From Candolleomyces eurysporus (taxonomy: Eukaryota; Basidiomycota; Agaricomycetes; Agaricales; Psathyrellaceae): 64,000 bases of DNA. A program made the position numbers and the translations under genes. Shown here piece by piece: positions 47,002-58,550 of this stretch (position 1 is its first letter; each line of letters begins with the position of its first letter). The stretch spans positions 248,001 to 312,000 of the forward strand of contig JANBPK010000748.1 of assembly GCA_027579435.1 (NCBI GenBank), read 5' to 3'. The notes under the pieces are model-generated. The model did no database searches. It was not told the origin of the DNA and was given only the letters and a program-made list of their open reading frames with translations.

Positions 47002-47519
47002 CGTATACGAGGGGCTCTGGAGGGTTCGAATGGGTACAAAGCGGTTCCAATGTAAGAGGTCTAGTCTAGAGCTTGACCGGTGGAGTGCCAGAGCTGTGAG
47101 GCTGTGTAGCTGTTATGGCGTCGAAGCTGTGAGGTCGAATCATCATCATACGGCGATAGTCTTGATAGATGCAGCTGAAAGAGGAGCCGGTCGTATTGCT
47201 CCCATGGGGCTTACTGCATCATGATCAGTGGCAACTGGGCTGTTCAGCTTCAGCGCTGGGACCATGTTTTGTTGAAGGGATGATGCTCGGATGATGCTTC
47301 ATGATCATAACTTGATCCCGGGCGGGACAGGGGCATCAGGACCTAATCCAGTACTGTTTTCAAAATTCGATGGAGGGGGGTTTCAGAAAATAGTCGTACG
47401 AAGTTCGGGAATGGGTATGACGCGTCAGTATAGTTACATGATCGCAGCACTACTCATAAGAAGAGCAAGCGACGAGGGAAAAGGTTTTCATACAAGTACA
47501 AGTTGTAGATTGATAAACG
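47002..47519. other. Intergenic; no gene seen
   Basis: Region between the start of the coiled-coil gene and the 3' end of the F-box-type gene. A plus-strand frame 47291-47722 overlaps the last exon of the latter and is a shadow. Confidence 0.5.
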
Positions 47520-49227
47520 TCACCGCCTACGACTCATTGCGAAGCAGCCTTCATAACCATGGTGAAAGACGGAGCTTAATGTATCCCTCCACCGACCAAC
47601 GAAGTTACCATGGGCATTACCCACAAGATACCCTCGATACAGCCATTTTCCTCGGTTATCATCAACCTAATGATTATCAGTTATCGTCAACTGGTAGCCA
47701 AGTAGATGACAAACGCACATAATCTTTTGAGAGACTAATGAAGCCATCGCACGGACGAATACGACCTGTCAGACTGAATTGACCCCAGGCTGAGTGACCC
47801 TCGCCAGTGATAATAATATCCACCACTTTCCCCCGTTTGGTGCCGGCTCGTGAGTAAAACAGGGTTTCTTCGCGTCCGAGTTCCCTTACTGAAAGGTCTT
47901 CGCTTGTTTCAGAAAGTTTGGACCCAGCTGGGAAATACGAGAAGAGAGGATCCCCAGCGCGCAGAGGTTCAACGCCACCCTCGGTTTCCGAGATTAGATG
48001 CCATTCGCGNAGCTTCCATGTTTGTTGGTGGCGCCCAACTATACTCTTCTGGATAAATTGAGGTTCAGCACCACCGAGCATAGCTGCATAGGCCGTGAAC
48101 TCGGTGTAGGTGAAGAATCCCTCCCAAACGCCTTCGATACTAGGAAATAGTGAGAANTCGAAGGAAGTNANCCAGACTGCGAAGAACGNACCTTCCGGGA
48201 ACGAAACAGTCTGTCAGTTCAGTAGGTTTGGTACCATATAATACGGCCCGTCCCCACTCCGCTTTCCATTCGTCAAATGATGAAATTCGATGACGCAGAT
48301 CCGAGGGTACAGCTGGNGTTGCTTTCCTCCTGTTAACAAGAGCTAGGAAGGAAAGAATGGCGGGTATGGCCAGAGGCGGGGGCGTTAATGGCAGAGATTT
48401 CGAATACCATGTGACTGCCATTGTTGGATNCGTCGTTCCGGTGGGCGAGTGTTCCGTCCAAGGAATATTGGTCAAGGTGTACTATTAAAAAGTCAGAATC
48501 TGCANAAACCAAGGTCCANACAGTTCCTACTTGATGNGCCGACAAGGCTANCGTTTTTAGGATATTGAGAGGTGCATCGGGGCTATCTGATGTGCCAACT
48601 GGATATTCACCTGGAATCGGGATCAACGAAATGNGNCGGAATCGTAGAATAAGAACACTCACTAGGCTTCAAGAAGAACCAGAACAGCCACATTGCTAGC
48701 GATGCTTTCGCGGAACTGAAGGGATAACTTCCGCTCCGGACACGTTGAACCGTTCGGGAGGCTCCACCTTCATGGAACAGGTATTCTTTGAGCCATTTGT
48801 CCAGCATGGCGTATTGTAGCAGCTGCAACTTGTTTTTCCCGTCGTCTTCAAGCATCATAAGATACGATGTNACTAGGATATCATCCAATGCGTCGTCTGA
48901 GTCTTGNCCGGAGCCGGGCTGCACGAGACAATCCTTCCTGGACCGTATCCGCTTGAGCAACGAGAANCGACGCTTCAGTTCCTCNGCCAGTACTTCAGAG
49001 GAAAGAGCCTCATCCCCTAGTCTGCGTTTGGCCGTCCCTGCGTCGAATTTGGAACCGAAAGCGAGGGCGTAGAAGTGGGGATTGTCCTTGCTAGACAAAC
49101 GACCATTGATTTTGCGATTTGCGAGCAAGAGTGGGATCAAGTGTGACGGTGGACCAAGGACTNTGTCTGCTGCGAGAAAATAGGCAATGTGTTCNAGGAT
49201 TTCCTGGGGTACGAGGTCGAGGGTCAT
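47520..49227 (-). CDS. F-box-type protein, mushroom-expanded family (copy 1)
   Basis: Likely an adaptor that brings targets to an SCF ubiquitin ligase. The ATG at 49227 gives MTLDLVPQEI, then EHIAYFLAAD and LIPLLLANRKINGRLS, the F-box-like N-terminus; an ATG at 49269 is an alternative start. Helical leucine-rich exons follow (YAMLDKWLKEYLFHEGGA, SAKASLAMWLFWFFLKP). The C-terminal half has landmarks of this family: RHRISSFDEWKAEWGRAV, GVWEGFFTYTEFTAYAAML, SIVGRHQQTWKLREWHL, GEGHSAWGQFSLTGRIRP and DGFISLSKDY. A final intron leads to the last exon RGKWLYRGYLVGNAHGNFVG, then RWRDT and GYEGCFAMSRRR, stop at 47520-47522; stopping at the earlier TGA (47677) would lose this domain. Single Ns hide about ten residues. 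A related gene lies on the other side of eEF1B. Confidence 0.75.
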
Positions 49228-49582
49228 CGTTGGTTGTGGTGGGAGAGTTTGTGGGGAAATTGGAAACATAAGACTACGGGTATGACATACCCACAACCGG
49301 ATTCGGCTATAGAATTGGGCCTGTCATTCAGTCACTGGNCATTGAATGTCACTGAGCTTCCCNTGATATTTTTTCGAATTTCTGACCCTTTCTGCTTGTC
49401 CGATGGCAATGACTGGTATACGTCGCCTGGCAGAGAGAGAATTGGCCTTGGGGAGGACAGGGGCTACTTCCTTATAGAGAGTACACGTGACCGNCTGATT
49501 ATCGTGATCCATAAATTTGTAGTTGTCCCCGTTATCTATCTTCCGTTAAAACCACCATCTTCTCCTCCTAAAATCTCCCAAA
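49228..49582. promoter_or_regulatory. Divergent upstream region, F-box-type gene and eEF1B-alpha
   Basis: The two genes are read away from each other with 355 bases between start codons. The last 60 bases before the eEF1B ATG are pyrimidine-rich (CCACCATCTTCTCCTCC), as often seen in leaders of highly expressed fungal translation genes. No specific factor site is claimed. Confidence 0.4.
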
Positions 49583-50443
49583 ATGTCTGCCAACCTCACC
49601 AAGCTCGAGCAACACCTCTCTACCCGCTCCTACGTNGAGGGGTCAGCTCNATTCTGTGCTCATCGCNTGTGATGTTCTAACGGCCATCATGAACAGTTAC
49701 ACCCCGTCGCAGGCTGATGTGCATGTCTTCAAGGCTGTCGGATCGGCTCCTGATGCCACCAAGAACCCACACGTCGCTAGGTGGTACAAGCACATCCAGT
49801 CCTATGCTGCTGAACACGCCGATCTCCCAGGATCGAGCACTGCCGGCGAAGCCTTCATTGGTGGTGGGGCTGCTGCCGACGCTGCCGAGGGAGACGACGA
49901 TGAGATCGATCTCTTCGGTTCCGACGAGGAGGAAGATGCTGAGGCTGAGAGGATCAAGGCTGAGCGTGTTGCCGCTTACAATGCTAAGAAGGCCAACAAG
50001 CCCAAGACCATAGCCAAGGTGCGAACGTTCGTCGAGTCATTGACTGCAGGCATGACTCAAAAAAGTTGTTGTTTTCAAGTCTGTCGTCACCCTCGATGTC
50101 AAGCCTTGGGATGACGAGACCGACATGGAGGCTCTCGAGAAGTCTGTCCGCTCGATTGAACAAGACGGTCTCGTCTGGGGTGCCAGCAAACTTGTCGCCA
50201 TCGGTTACGGTATCAGGAAACTCCAGATCACTATTGTCATTGGTGAGTCACCTTGTATTCCAACCGCATCAGAACTGACTTTGTTTCTTCAGAGGACGAG
50301 AAGGTCTCTCTTGATGAACTCCAAGAGAAGGTTGCCGAGTTTGAGGACTATGTTCAGAGCAGTGATGTCGCCGCTATGCAGAGTACGTATCCTTCTTACC
50401 TCACCCATCTTTCGCCATCTAACTCCATCTTCCAGAATTGTAA
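49583..50443 (+). CDS. Translation elongation factor eEF1B-alpha (EF-1-beta)
   Basis: This is the GDP-GTP exchange factor that recharges eEF1A in protein synthesis. Five exons are clear: 49583-49641, 49697-50018, 50080-50242, 50294-50383 and 50436-50443, giving 213 residues. It starts [33 protein letters not shown] belongs to the GST-C-like N-terminal domain. An acidic linker follows ([20 protein letters not shown]). The catalytic C-terminal domain has [35 protein letters not shown] and [11 protein letters not shown], ending AAMQKL. Intron 50019-50079 ends at TTTTCAAG; an earlier AG is out of frame. One N lies in codon 18. The last exon codes only for part of three codons, as is common in fungal copies of this gene. 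Confidence 0.95.
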
Positions 50444-51290
50444 ATGTGTTAACCTAGAGCGCATAAGGCAAATTGTAAAATACATTCCACCCATGCCAAT
50501 CTCTGTTGTTCGGGAGACGTTCGTAATCCAGGTCTTTGGATCCATTCATAGTCCGCCAGGTCAGTAATTCCGCTCAGAGTTTCTGCAGAGAACTCTGTAA
50601 CTCTCATTATCTGGTGTGGCGGAAATGTCAAATTGGCCGATGACCCTTGCAGATCCTATTCAATTGGCGAGCGTTTCTGTAAGATTTCCGTCAATCTCAC
50701 CCAAGTCTTTCAGGGTGTTGAACTGGCGAACAGCACGACCTTGGTCTAGGACATGAGCAAGGGTGCAACAATGGCCAACTGCTCCGCGTTGGCTCTGTTG
50801 GTCATCGGTCAGTTCCCAATAACGCTCCCGATGCCACCGATTAATTTAGATTGGAACCGTAAACCCAGCGCCATCTTAGATAAACGGCTTGAGCTGGATT
50901 CGCATTTTGGATTGAAACACGTTCAAGGAATCCAGTACATATGTATCCGTCGGAATCTCGGAGATAACTGGGAGTTCACAGGAAACCTTATTGGGCAATT
51001 CACTGGTCATCACACTCTATTTTGGCCGACCCTGGTAACCTCACGTTCCTAATCCGAAACACCATTTTGCTCACAATCTGGATGCGAGATCTGCGCGTTC
51101 CAGCTTGTCGATTCTTCCAGTGGGTTTGATACAACGCGGTAGGCATTTCATCTATGGCAGTCTCAATGGAATGCGGAAATGGTTCGACGGGGATCAAGAC
51201 TATATTCGTGTTTGGTCCTGAAGCCGCCCACTGGCTCCGAGGACACGGTTTAAAGCAGGATCGAAAATGCAATACGTTCCTCACATCGCA
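50444..51290. other. Intergenic; no supported gene
   Basis: Holds the 3' end of eEF1B and the upstream region of the second F-box-type gene. The frame at 50753-51052 shows no domain or splice support. Confidence 0.45.
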
Positions 51291-53756
51291 ATGGCTTCCC
51301 ACCTCGAGAAAGTTCCCTACGACATCCTCCTGGATATCACCATCCTGAGCGCTGCGGCCTCAATCTGCCGACCTCCGGCAGAACTGCTGAGCCTGCTCTT
51401 GACGTCGCAAACCCTGTACCACGCCCTCAATGTCGGAAGTAACGCACATCTTTATGCGCGCTTATTTCAATGGCACTTTGACCTCTCACCTCTGCTTCTC
51501 AGGTCACCAATGACGCTGGTGAACGACGCCACGCTGGCAGACGAGTACATCCTCCGCCAGCGCTTTCTATTCCGCTCGCGCAACTCCTCTTGGGATGTCA
51601 CCTCTTTGAGGTCTGACATGTGGATCGGCCTTCGCATGCTCCTGGAGAACAACGGCACGAATGGGAGACAGCTCTTCGCTGCCAATTTCCCGCAAGAGCT
51701 CATCAAGCTGGCTCTAATCCACATTGAAAGCAACGACACACATTCGCGGGAATTGAAATACTTGCTAGTTTGGCTTCTTTCTCTGACGCTGTCGAAGGGT
51801 GAGTACCTTGCGCTATCATTCTATGGTTGATCGCCGTTGGTTCCTCCCGTACCTGACCCCGGTTTTCGCATGTAGCGGAAATTGCCAAGATCCCCGTTGA
51901 GACGCGAGAACAACTCTGTCGATTGCTCCGTTGTCAATTTCTTGCACAGGTNAGCCCCGGTTCATATGGTCTCAACGCGGAATTGTGTCATTGTACTAAC
52001 GAGTATTCGCCTTGTCCACTCCCACACCTGCGCCTCATTTTAATATTGAAGCGGCCAATTGCAAGCGACACCGCTTTCATAACGACTTTCTTGGATCTAC
52101 GATTCCAACCCCCTGTCCGACCGTGGGCTTCCCACTGCTATGGCGGAGAAATAGGCGCTCTCGTTTCCCCCGATTGCAGTGGCACCTCCTCAACCTCCTC
52201 CTGTCGCCACCATCCCCACACTCGTCAATACCATCAGCGGGGAAGGGCCCTGTATTCTCAGTGCCAAATCCCAATTGAATCGCTCAACCCCTCGTTCACA
52301 GCNGTGAACCTTATTTTCGCGTTGAAGGAGGCATGTCCACTTTCGATTCCTCGACATCTCCCCGAGACGAGGGCTATTGCTCTCGCGAATCAGATTAATG
52401 GGCCTACGATGGAAGATTTCAGGGAGTTCCAGGCGTACCAAACGCCGCTGTTTGCGGACGTCCTACCAAGTGGGCAAGACCAAGATGTCTTACAAGGCAG
52501 GGAAGATTCTTCGCATTATGGAGGCAATACGCCTCCTGCGCTTTTGGGTCGGGGCTGGTCCCATGATCAAGAATTCTGTCAACTGTATGGGATAGGGGAG
52601 GTCCAGGAAGGTATGAGAGCAGGCGTGTTCTCGGGTTTATGGCAAGGATCGTGTATGGTGCGTCGTCTGATCTTTCTCTATCCATACAATCATATGCTTT
52701 TTCTCCCAGTCTTACGCCTCGGTATCTGATATGCTGATACTGATGAATGTCACTTGTCACCAGACCTCGACCGTCGATGAGACAGGTGCAGAAGGGTATT
52801 CAAATCGAAGTCCNTTGCAGGTGGTTTTCACCGAGTATTATTGTTTAAGCCCGGATGTCCCCCTTCCGACCACACAGGACGCCAGCGAGTTGGGCTCACT
52901 TCCGACGAGGCCATGGGAAACGGACCACCATGTCAGTACCTTAGCTCCCTTTCATTGATCCTCCTTTAGCTTCGACGCTTGACATATATGTCTTGCTCAG
53001 GCTTTCTTTCTTTCTTCCATCGATCAGATTCTTCTATTCATTTATGCCTGTGACTAGCCCGATTGAACGGGTGACCGACTGACGTGCTTGGAATCTTTTT
53101 GACAGAGCCAGAAACACCGATATGAAAAAGAGAAGACACTGTCATCGTCGTCGCCTGCGCCCATCGGAACAACCTCTGGACAGCAGTCGCAGTCAGAAGG
53201 AGNCGTTTCTCATTTCTCCGAAGATTCAACAGACGTGGGGCAGAAACCTAGAGTTATATTGGATACCATATTATTTGGAGAGGTGAGAAATTCGANTNTN
53301 TATTATCTGCGTTTGTACGGCCAGTGGCAACTAACGACTTTTTTTTCGCTATGNCCTTTTTCTTCTTTCTTCGGCGGTGGGGCTTCCACGTTCATAACGT
53401 TGCAGACGACAGATGATCATGATCAAGCGTGGAAGGGATTCCGCTACGTTGGTCGGATACATAAAGACGGGATGGTTTATCTTAAACGAGAACCGGTACG
53501 TTCCATCGATACTAAACCTTACTCTATCCTCTACATCGGCGGGGTCGCTGACTCGATGGATTCGGACGTATGATCCCACCTATAGAAAAACGAATCTGAA
53601 GATTATCTGGGAACCTGGATATTCACGGGAAAGCTGAGATCTGGTCGGAAGACTTTGGTTGGNTNCTGGAAGGCCCANAACTCTACGGAGAGTCATGGGG
53701 CTCGAGGGATATTCAGTTTGTCCAGGGGTATCACTCGCCACGATGCTGGTCACTGA
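51291..53756 (+). CDS. F-box-type protein, mushroom-expanded family (copy 2)
   Basis: Related in design to the gene at 47.5-49.2 kb. MASHLEKVPYDILLDITIL begins at 51291 (another ATG at 51267). The F-box-like region continues RPPAELLSLLLTSQTLYHAL and HLYARLFQWHFDL; helical exons follow (DMWIGLRMLLENNGTNGRQL, YLLVWLLSLTLSK, AEIAKIPVETREQLCRLLRC). Later come LGRGWSHDQEFCQLYG and VFSGLWQGSCM, a low-complexity exon (SSSSPAPIGTTSGQQSQSEG), TTDDHDQAWKGFRYVGRIHK, and a last exon LGTWIFTGKLRSGRKTLVG ending RGIFSLSRG, RHDAGH and the stop at 53754-53756. The terminal G-x-W-x-(F/Y)-x-G-x-L pattern matches copy 1. Some junctions in 51.9-52.4 kb are ambiguous. Substrate recruitment is inferred from the fold type. 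Confidence 0.68.
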
Positions 53757-55700
53757 TAGCACCACCCTCCGTGTTCTCTGGATTCTTACCTTTTCTTCCC
53801 AAGTTTCGTTATTTGAATTNCTTTGTCGTTTCCGGACGCGCTANCAGTAGTCGATTGTAGACTGCATAGTTGTTAACTTATTTAGTGTTTCGCATCAAAC
53901 GATGCGTGTCTATTCTGTTGTACTTAGTATGCAATCTGCCAAACGGTTCATATGCTACATCAACTTTTAATGTACCTTGCCAACTAAATAAAACGGAGCC
54001 CTTATATGTACGCTTTTTTCCATAGACCGTGTCATTAGCAGCCCCAGAAGAGTGGCGAGATATTGGGGTAGGTATGTCGTGGTTTTCCGCTAATATNGCC
54101 GAAAGACCTATTTGATCGACGTCAGGATGAAACAGTTCAGTATCATGGTGCATCTGAATACATACTGTNTCTGTGTGGGCTGGCAACCAGCCAGAGAAGG
54201 ACGAATCTCACCAAAAGGCCCGCGATGCAGGAGAACGCCCAGTTTCGTTCGGGTATCGGTGGCTAGAACCCAACGACGGTGGCCGGCGGACCAGACGCGC
54301 CTCGGAGTCAACTGGAGCTAAGGAGTATCTGACACTTACATACAGTACAAGGTCTCGATCAAAGAGGGAAAAACATGACAGGGAGCGCCATGCTACCCGA
54401 CCGAAGGGAGGATGTGATTGTGGTGAAAATCGAGCGTTTGGGGATGCGCAAAGGCCGTAAGGCACAGGAATGTGTCGAGATGCATTTACCACGAGGAGCA
54501 AGGGAAGTCCAGATGCATTGAGTTCTCTTGACGCGAACCCATGTCGGAGGGAAGAAGAAGAGCTTTGATTTGCTCTTTTTTTGATATGCCGGGTAGCCAC
54601 GAGCCAGAAAGTGTGGNNTGAAACTCATCAGATGAGTCGCGGTGGGTATGTATATCCCCCAAAAGCAAGAGGTGTTTGGCCATGCCATAAATCGAACCCT
54701 TGTGCGATGTAAAAGTAAATGAGGGGTCATGACGACGTCTGATAACCAGGCGAGTCAGGAATATCTCTGGTCTGGCGGTGGATAGATTGAACGCCGGTAC
54801 CGTTGAGAAGNNTGAAGGCAGGCGGCCTCGCATGGGAACGACGAACCAAATGAATGGTGATGTCAGGGTGATGCTGTCTGACCCCGGAGGCTTTGCGCTG
54901 TTGCTGAAAACGAGCAAAGTTTTTGAGGTTAGCTTGGACGCCACCACTGTAAACTGAGATGATGTNCATGGTACAACTCGCTCGAGTGTGGGCGAGACAT
55001 TGCAAATTCNAGGAATTGCAGCTTTGGGATATCGGCGAAGTTGTACCGAAATATGGTCCTATGAAACGGGGGTGGCTCTAGGTTAGTTACCGTGCACGAC
55101 CTCCGTCGTTGGAGTGGGTTCTGTCCGATGTCGTCGCACATCTTACCGCAGTTCAAAGTTCAAGTCGAAAGGCCATCAATCGACTCTGCCAGGTTTCACA
55201 GTCCGTCCAGTGGAGGACGGAAATGAAAGGTGCGAGGCTCAGGCCCGCCGCCCTATGTGAATAGCTAGGGTTAAGACGAGATTGTTACGATATGGGCGTC
55301 GACTGACTGGGGATTTGCCCTGAGATTATAATCATGCAAAGTGTGGCGATTCGACCTGGATCAGGGCATTNGCAATCTGAAAAAATCGGTCAGGGATGGA
55401 TTCAGGGCGCANACCTCGAGTGGCACCACTTCGTACAGCANAGATAAAAATCAGAATACGCTGGCACCGCCAACGACCTGCCAACAACANNNTTGACAAT
55501 GTCGTGCGGAGGCGAGAGGCCGCCTGTTTTGATTGCGCTTGTTTGTGTTCTGATGATGGCGTTGGGCAAAAGGGGGCGCGCACATTGCAACCGTTCTTCC
55601 CTTCTACCTCCACGATCCCAACGACCGCCCCTCCTCCCCTTTTTTGTCGTCGTAGACACTAAAAGACTCGTCCATTCATTCATTTCATCCTCCAACTACC
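53757..55700. other. Intergenic; overlapping minus-strand frames without support
   Basis: Open frames up to 154 codons overlap on the minus strand between 54108 and 55005. None has a domain, a consistent splice pattern or a good start context, and plus-strand frames compete over the same bases. The last 100 bases before 55701 are C/T-rich and fit the leader of the secreted-protein gene. Confidence 0.4.
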
Positions 55701-56624
55701 ATGTTCAGGTCTTTCGCCCTCATCTCCCTCGTCGCGACCGCCGTCTGGGCCCAGGTCAGTTGGTTGCTGTCGTCAAGCTGGACAAGGGACTGAATTTTTT
55801 GTCAGAGCTCTTCCGTGATTCCCTCAGGAATTAGCGAAGGGTGTGGCTCATTCTTGACGGAGCTCAACAACAACGCCGAGCTCGCCAAGTGCACCGGAGC
55901 ACTCACCACTGCTTTGTCGGCCTTTGCCCCTGGTGCCAGCAGCGCCTCGGCAGCAGCCGTCACCAGCGCCCTTACCGACGTCTGCAGCGAGTCTGTCACC
56001 GCAAGCTGCCCCAGCTCCGTCTTCGCCAGCGCTATCACCCAATTCTACTCGGCTTGCTCAGCCGAATTGACACAGACCCCCGTCGAAGACCTCGTCAAAG
56101 TCTACGACCTCGTCTACGTCCTCCCTGCATACCGGGCGGCCATCTGNTCCAAGGGTGATGATGGCANCTGGTGTGTCGCCTCGGCCGCACCCATTGACGG
56201 CACAACTGCCTCGACCATCCAATCTGCGCTGTACACCCAGACAGGCAACGACATCGTCCCCAACACCGCAACCTTCAGCACCTACAATCTGCCTTTCCTC
56301 CTCATCGGCCCCGACTCGCCCAACCTGTGCCAGACCTGCACCAGGAACGTCTTGAATGCCTACATCCAGCACGAGTCCAGCCTCCCTTACGCTCCTGGTC
56401 TCGGCCAGAGCAAGCTGCTCAACAAGCAATCTGCTCTCTTCGCCGCTGTGCAGGAGAAGTGCGGCGCCAGCTTCATGGACAACGAAGTCAAGGCCGCTGG
56501 TGGTCTCGGAACCAGCAACAGCATCCTCGGCAACAAGTCCGGTGCTATCCCCGCTTCCCACGTCGAGCTCCAGAGCCTCGTTGCCGCCTTTGCTGGTTTC
56601 GCCACTTTGGCCGCACTCTTCTAA
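55701..56624 (+). CDS. Secreted Cys-rich protein, probably GPI-anchored
   Basis: Exons 55701-55754 and 55806-56624 code for 290 residues. The first exon is exactly a signal peptide, MFRSFALISLVATAVWAQ. The mature part is rich in Ser, Ala and Thr with spaced Cys residues: EGCGSFLTELNNNAELAKC, TDVCSESVTASCPSS, FYSACSAEL, CVASAAPIDG, NLCQTCTRNVLNAYI and EKCGASF. Such even Cys spacing suggests disulfides in the wall or outside. A Ser/Gly/Asn region precedes a hydrophobic tail (LVAAFAGFATLAALF) at the very end, the usual signal for a GPI anchor. Length and pattern resemble fungal secreted proteins of unknown function; I cannot name a precise family. The gene shows strong codon bias (C-ending codons), which points to good expression. 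Confidence 0.85.
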
Positions 56625-58550
56625 ACGTTTGTCACGTCATGATACCAATCAACACATCTTTTCTACTTTTCTTCTTCTCTCCCTCCCATCAGTTAAGCTG
56701 ATGCTTTTTGGATAGCTCTTTGTAGACTCGGGATGTGCGGTGCACTTGTTCGACTATAATCTACTTGCTTCAATTTATTATATTGTTGTCAATCTAGGTT
56801 CCCTTTACCTCTTAATCGGTGATACCAAAATGATACCTTTCAAGGTGCTGACGGACTATAGCATAACATAACATTGTCGTTAGAGTCCCTTGGAAACCTG
56901 GATTCTCGGATCCTCCTCGAGTCACCCTCGGTTCAAGTTCAAAGATCTGCCGGCGGCTATGCTGTTGGCTTTGCCTGNCTGCGACAAACCCGATCAACAA
57001 CCCATCCAGTCTTACCAAGGAGCCAGGATCCTCCCTATGTATTCTGGGAATAACACGAAGCATCCAGATCGGCGAGTCGAGGAATCCGGAGTCTGAAGGG
57101 CTTGTCAAACCGAGTGTGGAGTCAAGCAAGGAGGCCGGCTTCACTTGCCCCAATCCCATGGGTAGGGTAATTGACAAGCCTAGGCCTCGAAGTTATAATT
57201 ACCTCCTACAGCCGGTGCCAGTGAAGCACGCAGGTGAGTGATATCATCGTGTAGCTCCTTCTCCATCGCTATGAACGGTGATATGCTCGCTGATAGCTTT
57301 TAATGAACTTCGGTGCCTATCATCTATTCATTTGTACGGAGGNCCGGAGGTGTACTTGCTACGTCGCAGACCTAGGTTGGTNGGTTNGTTGGTGGCGTCA
57401 TAGACTTGCATAGTACTCGAGGATCGGTGGCTTTTCATTTCTGCCGTTCTTAGCAGCCGGAATGCCAGAGGGACGATGACGCTGTCAGCGAGAGTTACGG
57501 AACATGCTGTGTGATATGATATGGGGNTGGGTTAGGTGTATCGGGTANGCGTCGTCGTACNATTTGTTGGTTTGAGCTGATGAAAGCAAGGCTTTGGACG
57601 AATTCATTCCGGACCCTAGGCTGCTCCTTCGAGGTGCATTCACTTATTCATTCACCTCACCGGAGCTTGGGTCGGGAAGATCTGGCTGACTGAGAGTCGT
57701 AGTATGCGTAGCGAGTCTCGGCACGCACGTTCACTCTCTCCGGCCGTCGGAACAGGAGCGTGAGGCAAATATCTTCGTGCTTAATACTGGGTCGGCCACG
57801 TCCACTCACCCCAATCACCTCGGCATTTTTTTTTTTAGTTTTATTTTGGAAATGATTCATACACGAGTATCTCGATTTCAGATCGGTAATCCACCCAGCG
57901 CGATTGGGTAAACGTTGACAAGCCATCTAGCCACCCCAAATCTCAGCCTGAACGAGGGTTCGAGGTCAAGTCCAAATTCCTCCACCGTTCTAGACTTTCG
58001 TATCATTGGTCAAAAGGTCGTCCAAATTCCTCCACGATTCTAGACTTTCATTCTAGGGGATTGATTTTGGTCAAAAGGTCGCGCGACTACCTGGCTCTGC
58101 TCCTTATCGCTCTCTCCTACTCGATAGAGATACGCCACAGTAGCCTGTTCATTAAAGGCAGGCAATTTGCCCTGCGAATGACACAAGAATAGGTCCTTAT
58201 GCTGCCGTTCGGGCGCTATAGGTATGTACGTGGTGCTTCGTTGCCGTCGAGCTGGGGCGGACCCATTACCAACCTTAGTTGTGACATGACGATGTCTGCA
58301 TCGTGCANAGGAAGTTCGTGCCGGGCGGATAAATCGAAGGTGGGCCGTCAGTCACTCAGCCAGTTGGCGTAAAGGGTGCTCACTCACCTGGGAGGTCTAG
58401 ACGAGGCGAATTGTTTTGTGTCCTGTAGCACGACGACTTCGTGAGGGAGAAGTGGAAGTGTACTTACGACAGCATGGAGCGCCGGGAACTTGGTCTCGAA
58501 CAAATTGNTTTTTTTTTTTNGGTCATGGTCCCTCAGGTGTCAATGTATGC
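56625..58550. other. Long intergenic stretch; no gene seen
   Basis: No coding pattern with domain or splice support. A short tandem duplication lies at 57971-58081. Scattered Ns and T-runs (57829-57838, 58508-58519) occur. Confidence 0.45.
57971..58081. repeat. Tandem duplication, 50 and 61 bp units
   Basis: Both units start TCCAAATTCCTCCAC and run through TTCTAGACTTTC to GGTCAAAAGGTCG. The second unit carries 11 extra bases in the middle. Confidence 0.85.

Noticed and set aside
54359..54947. Overlapping minus-strand frames of 123-154 codons
   Set aside because: They compete with each other and with plus-strand frames, contain Ns and show no domain or intron logic.
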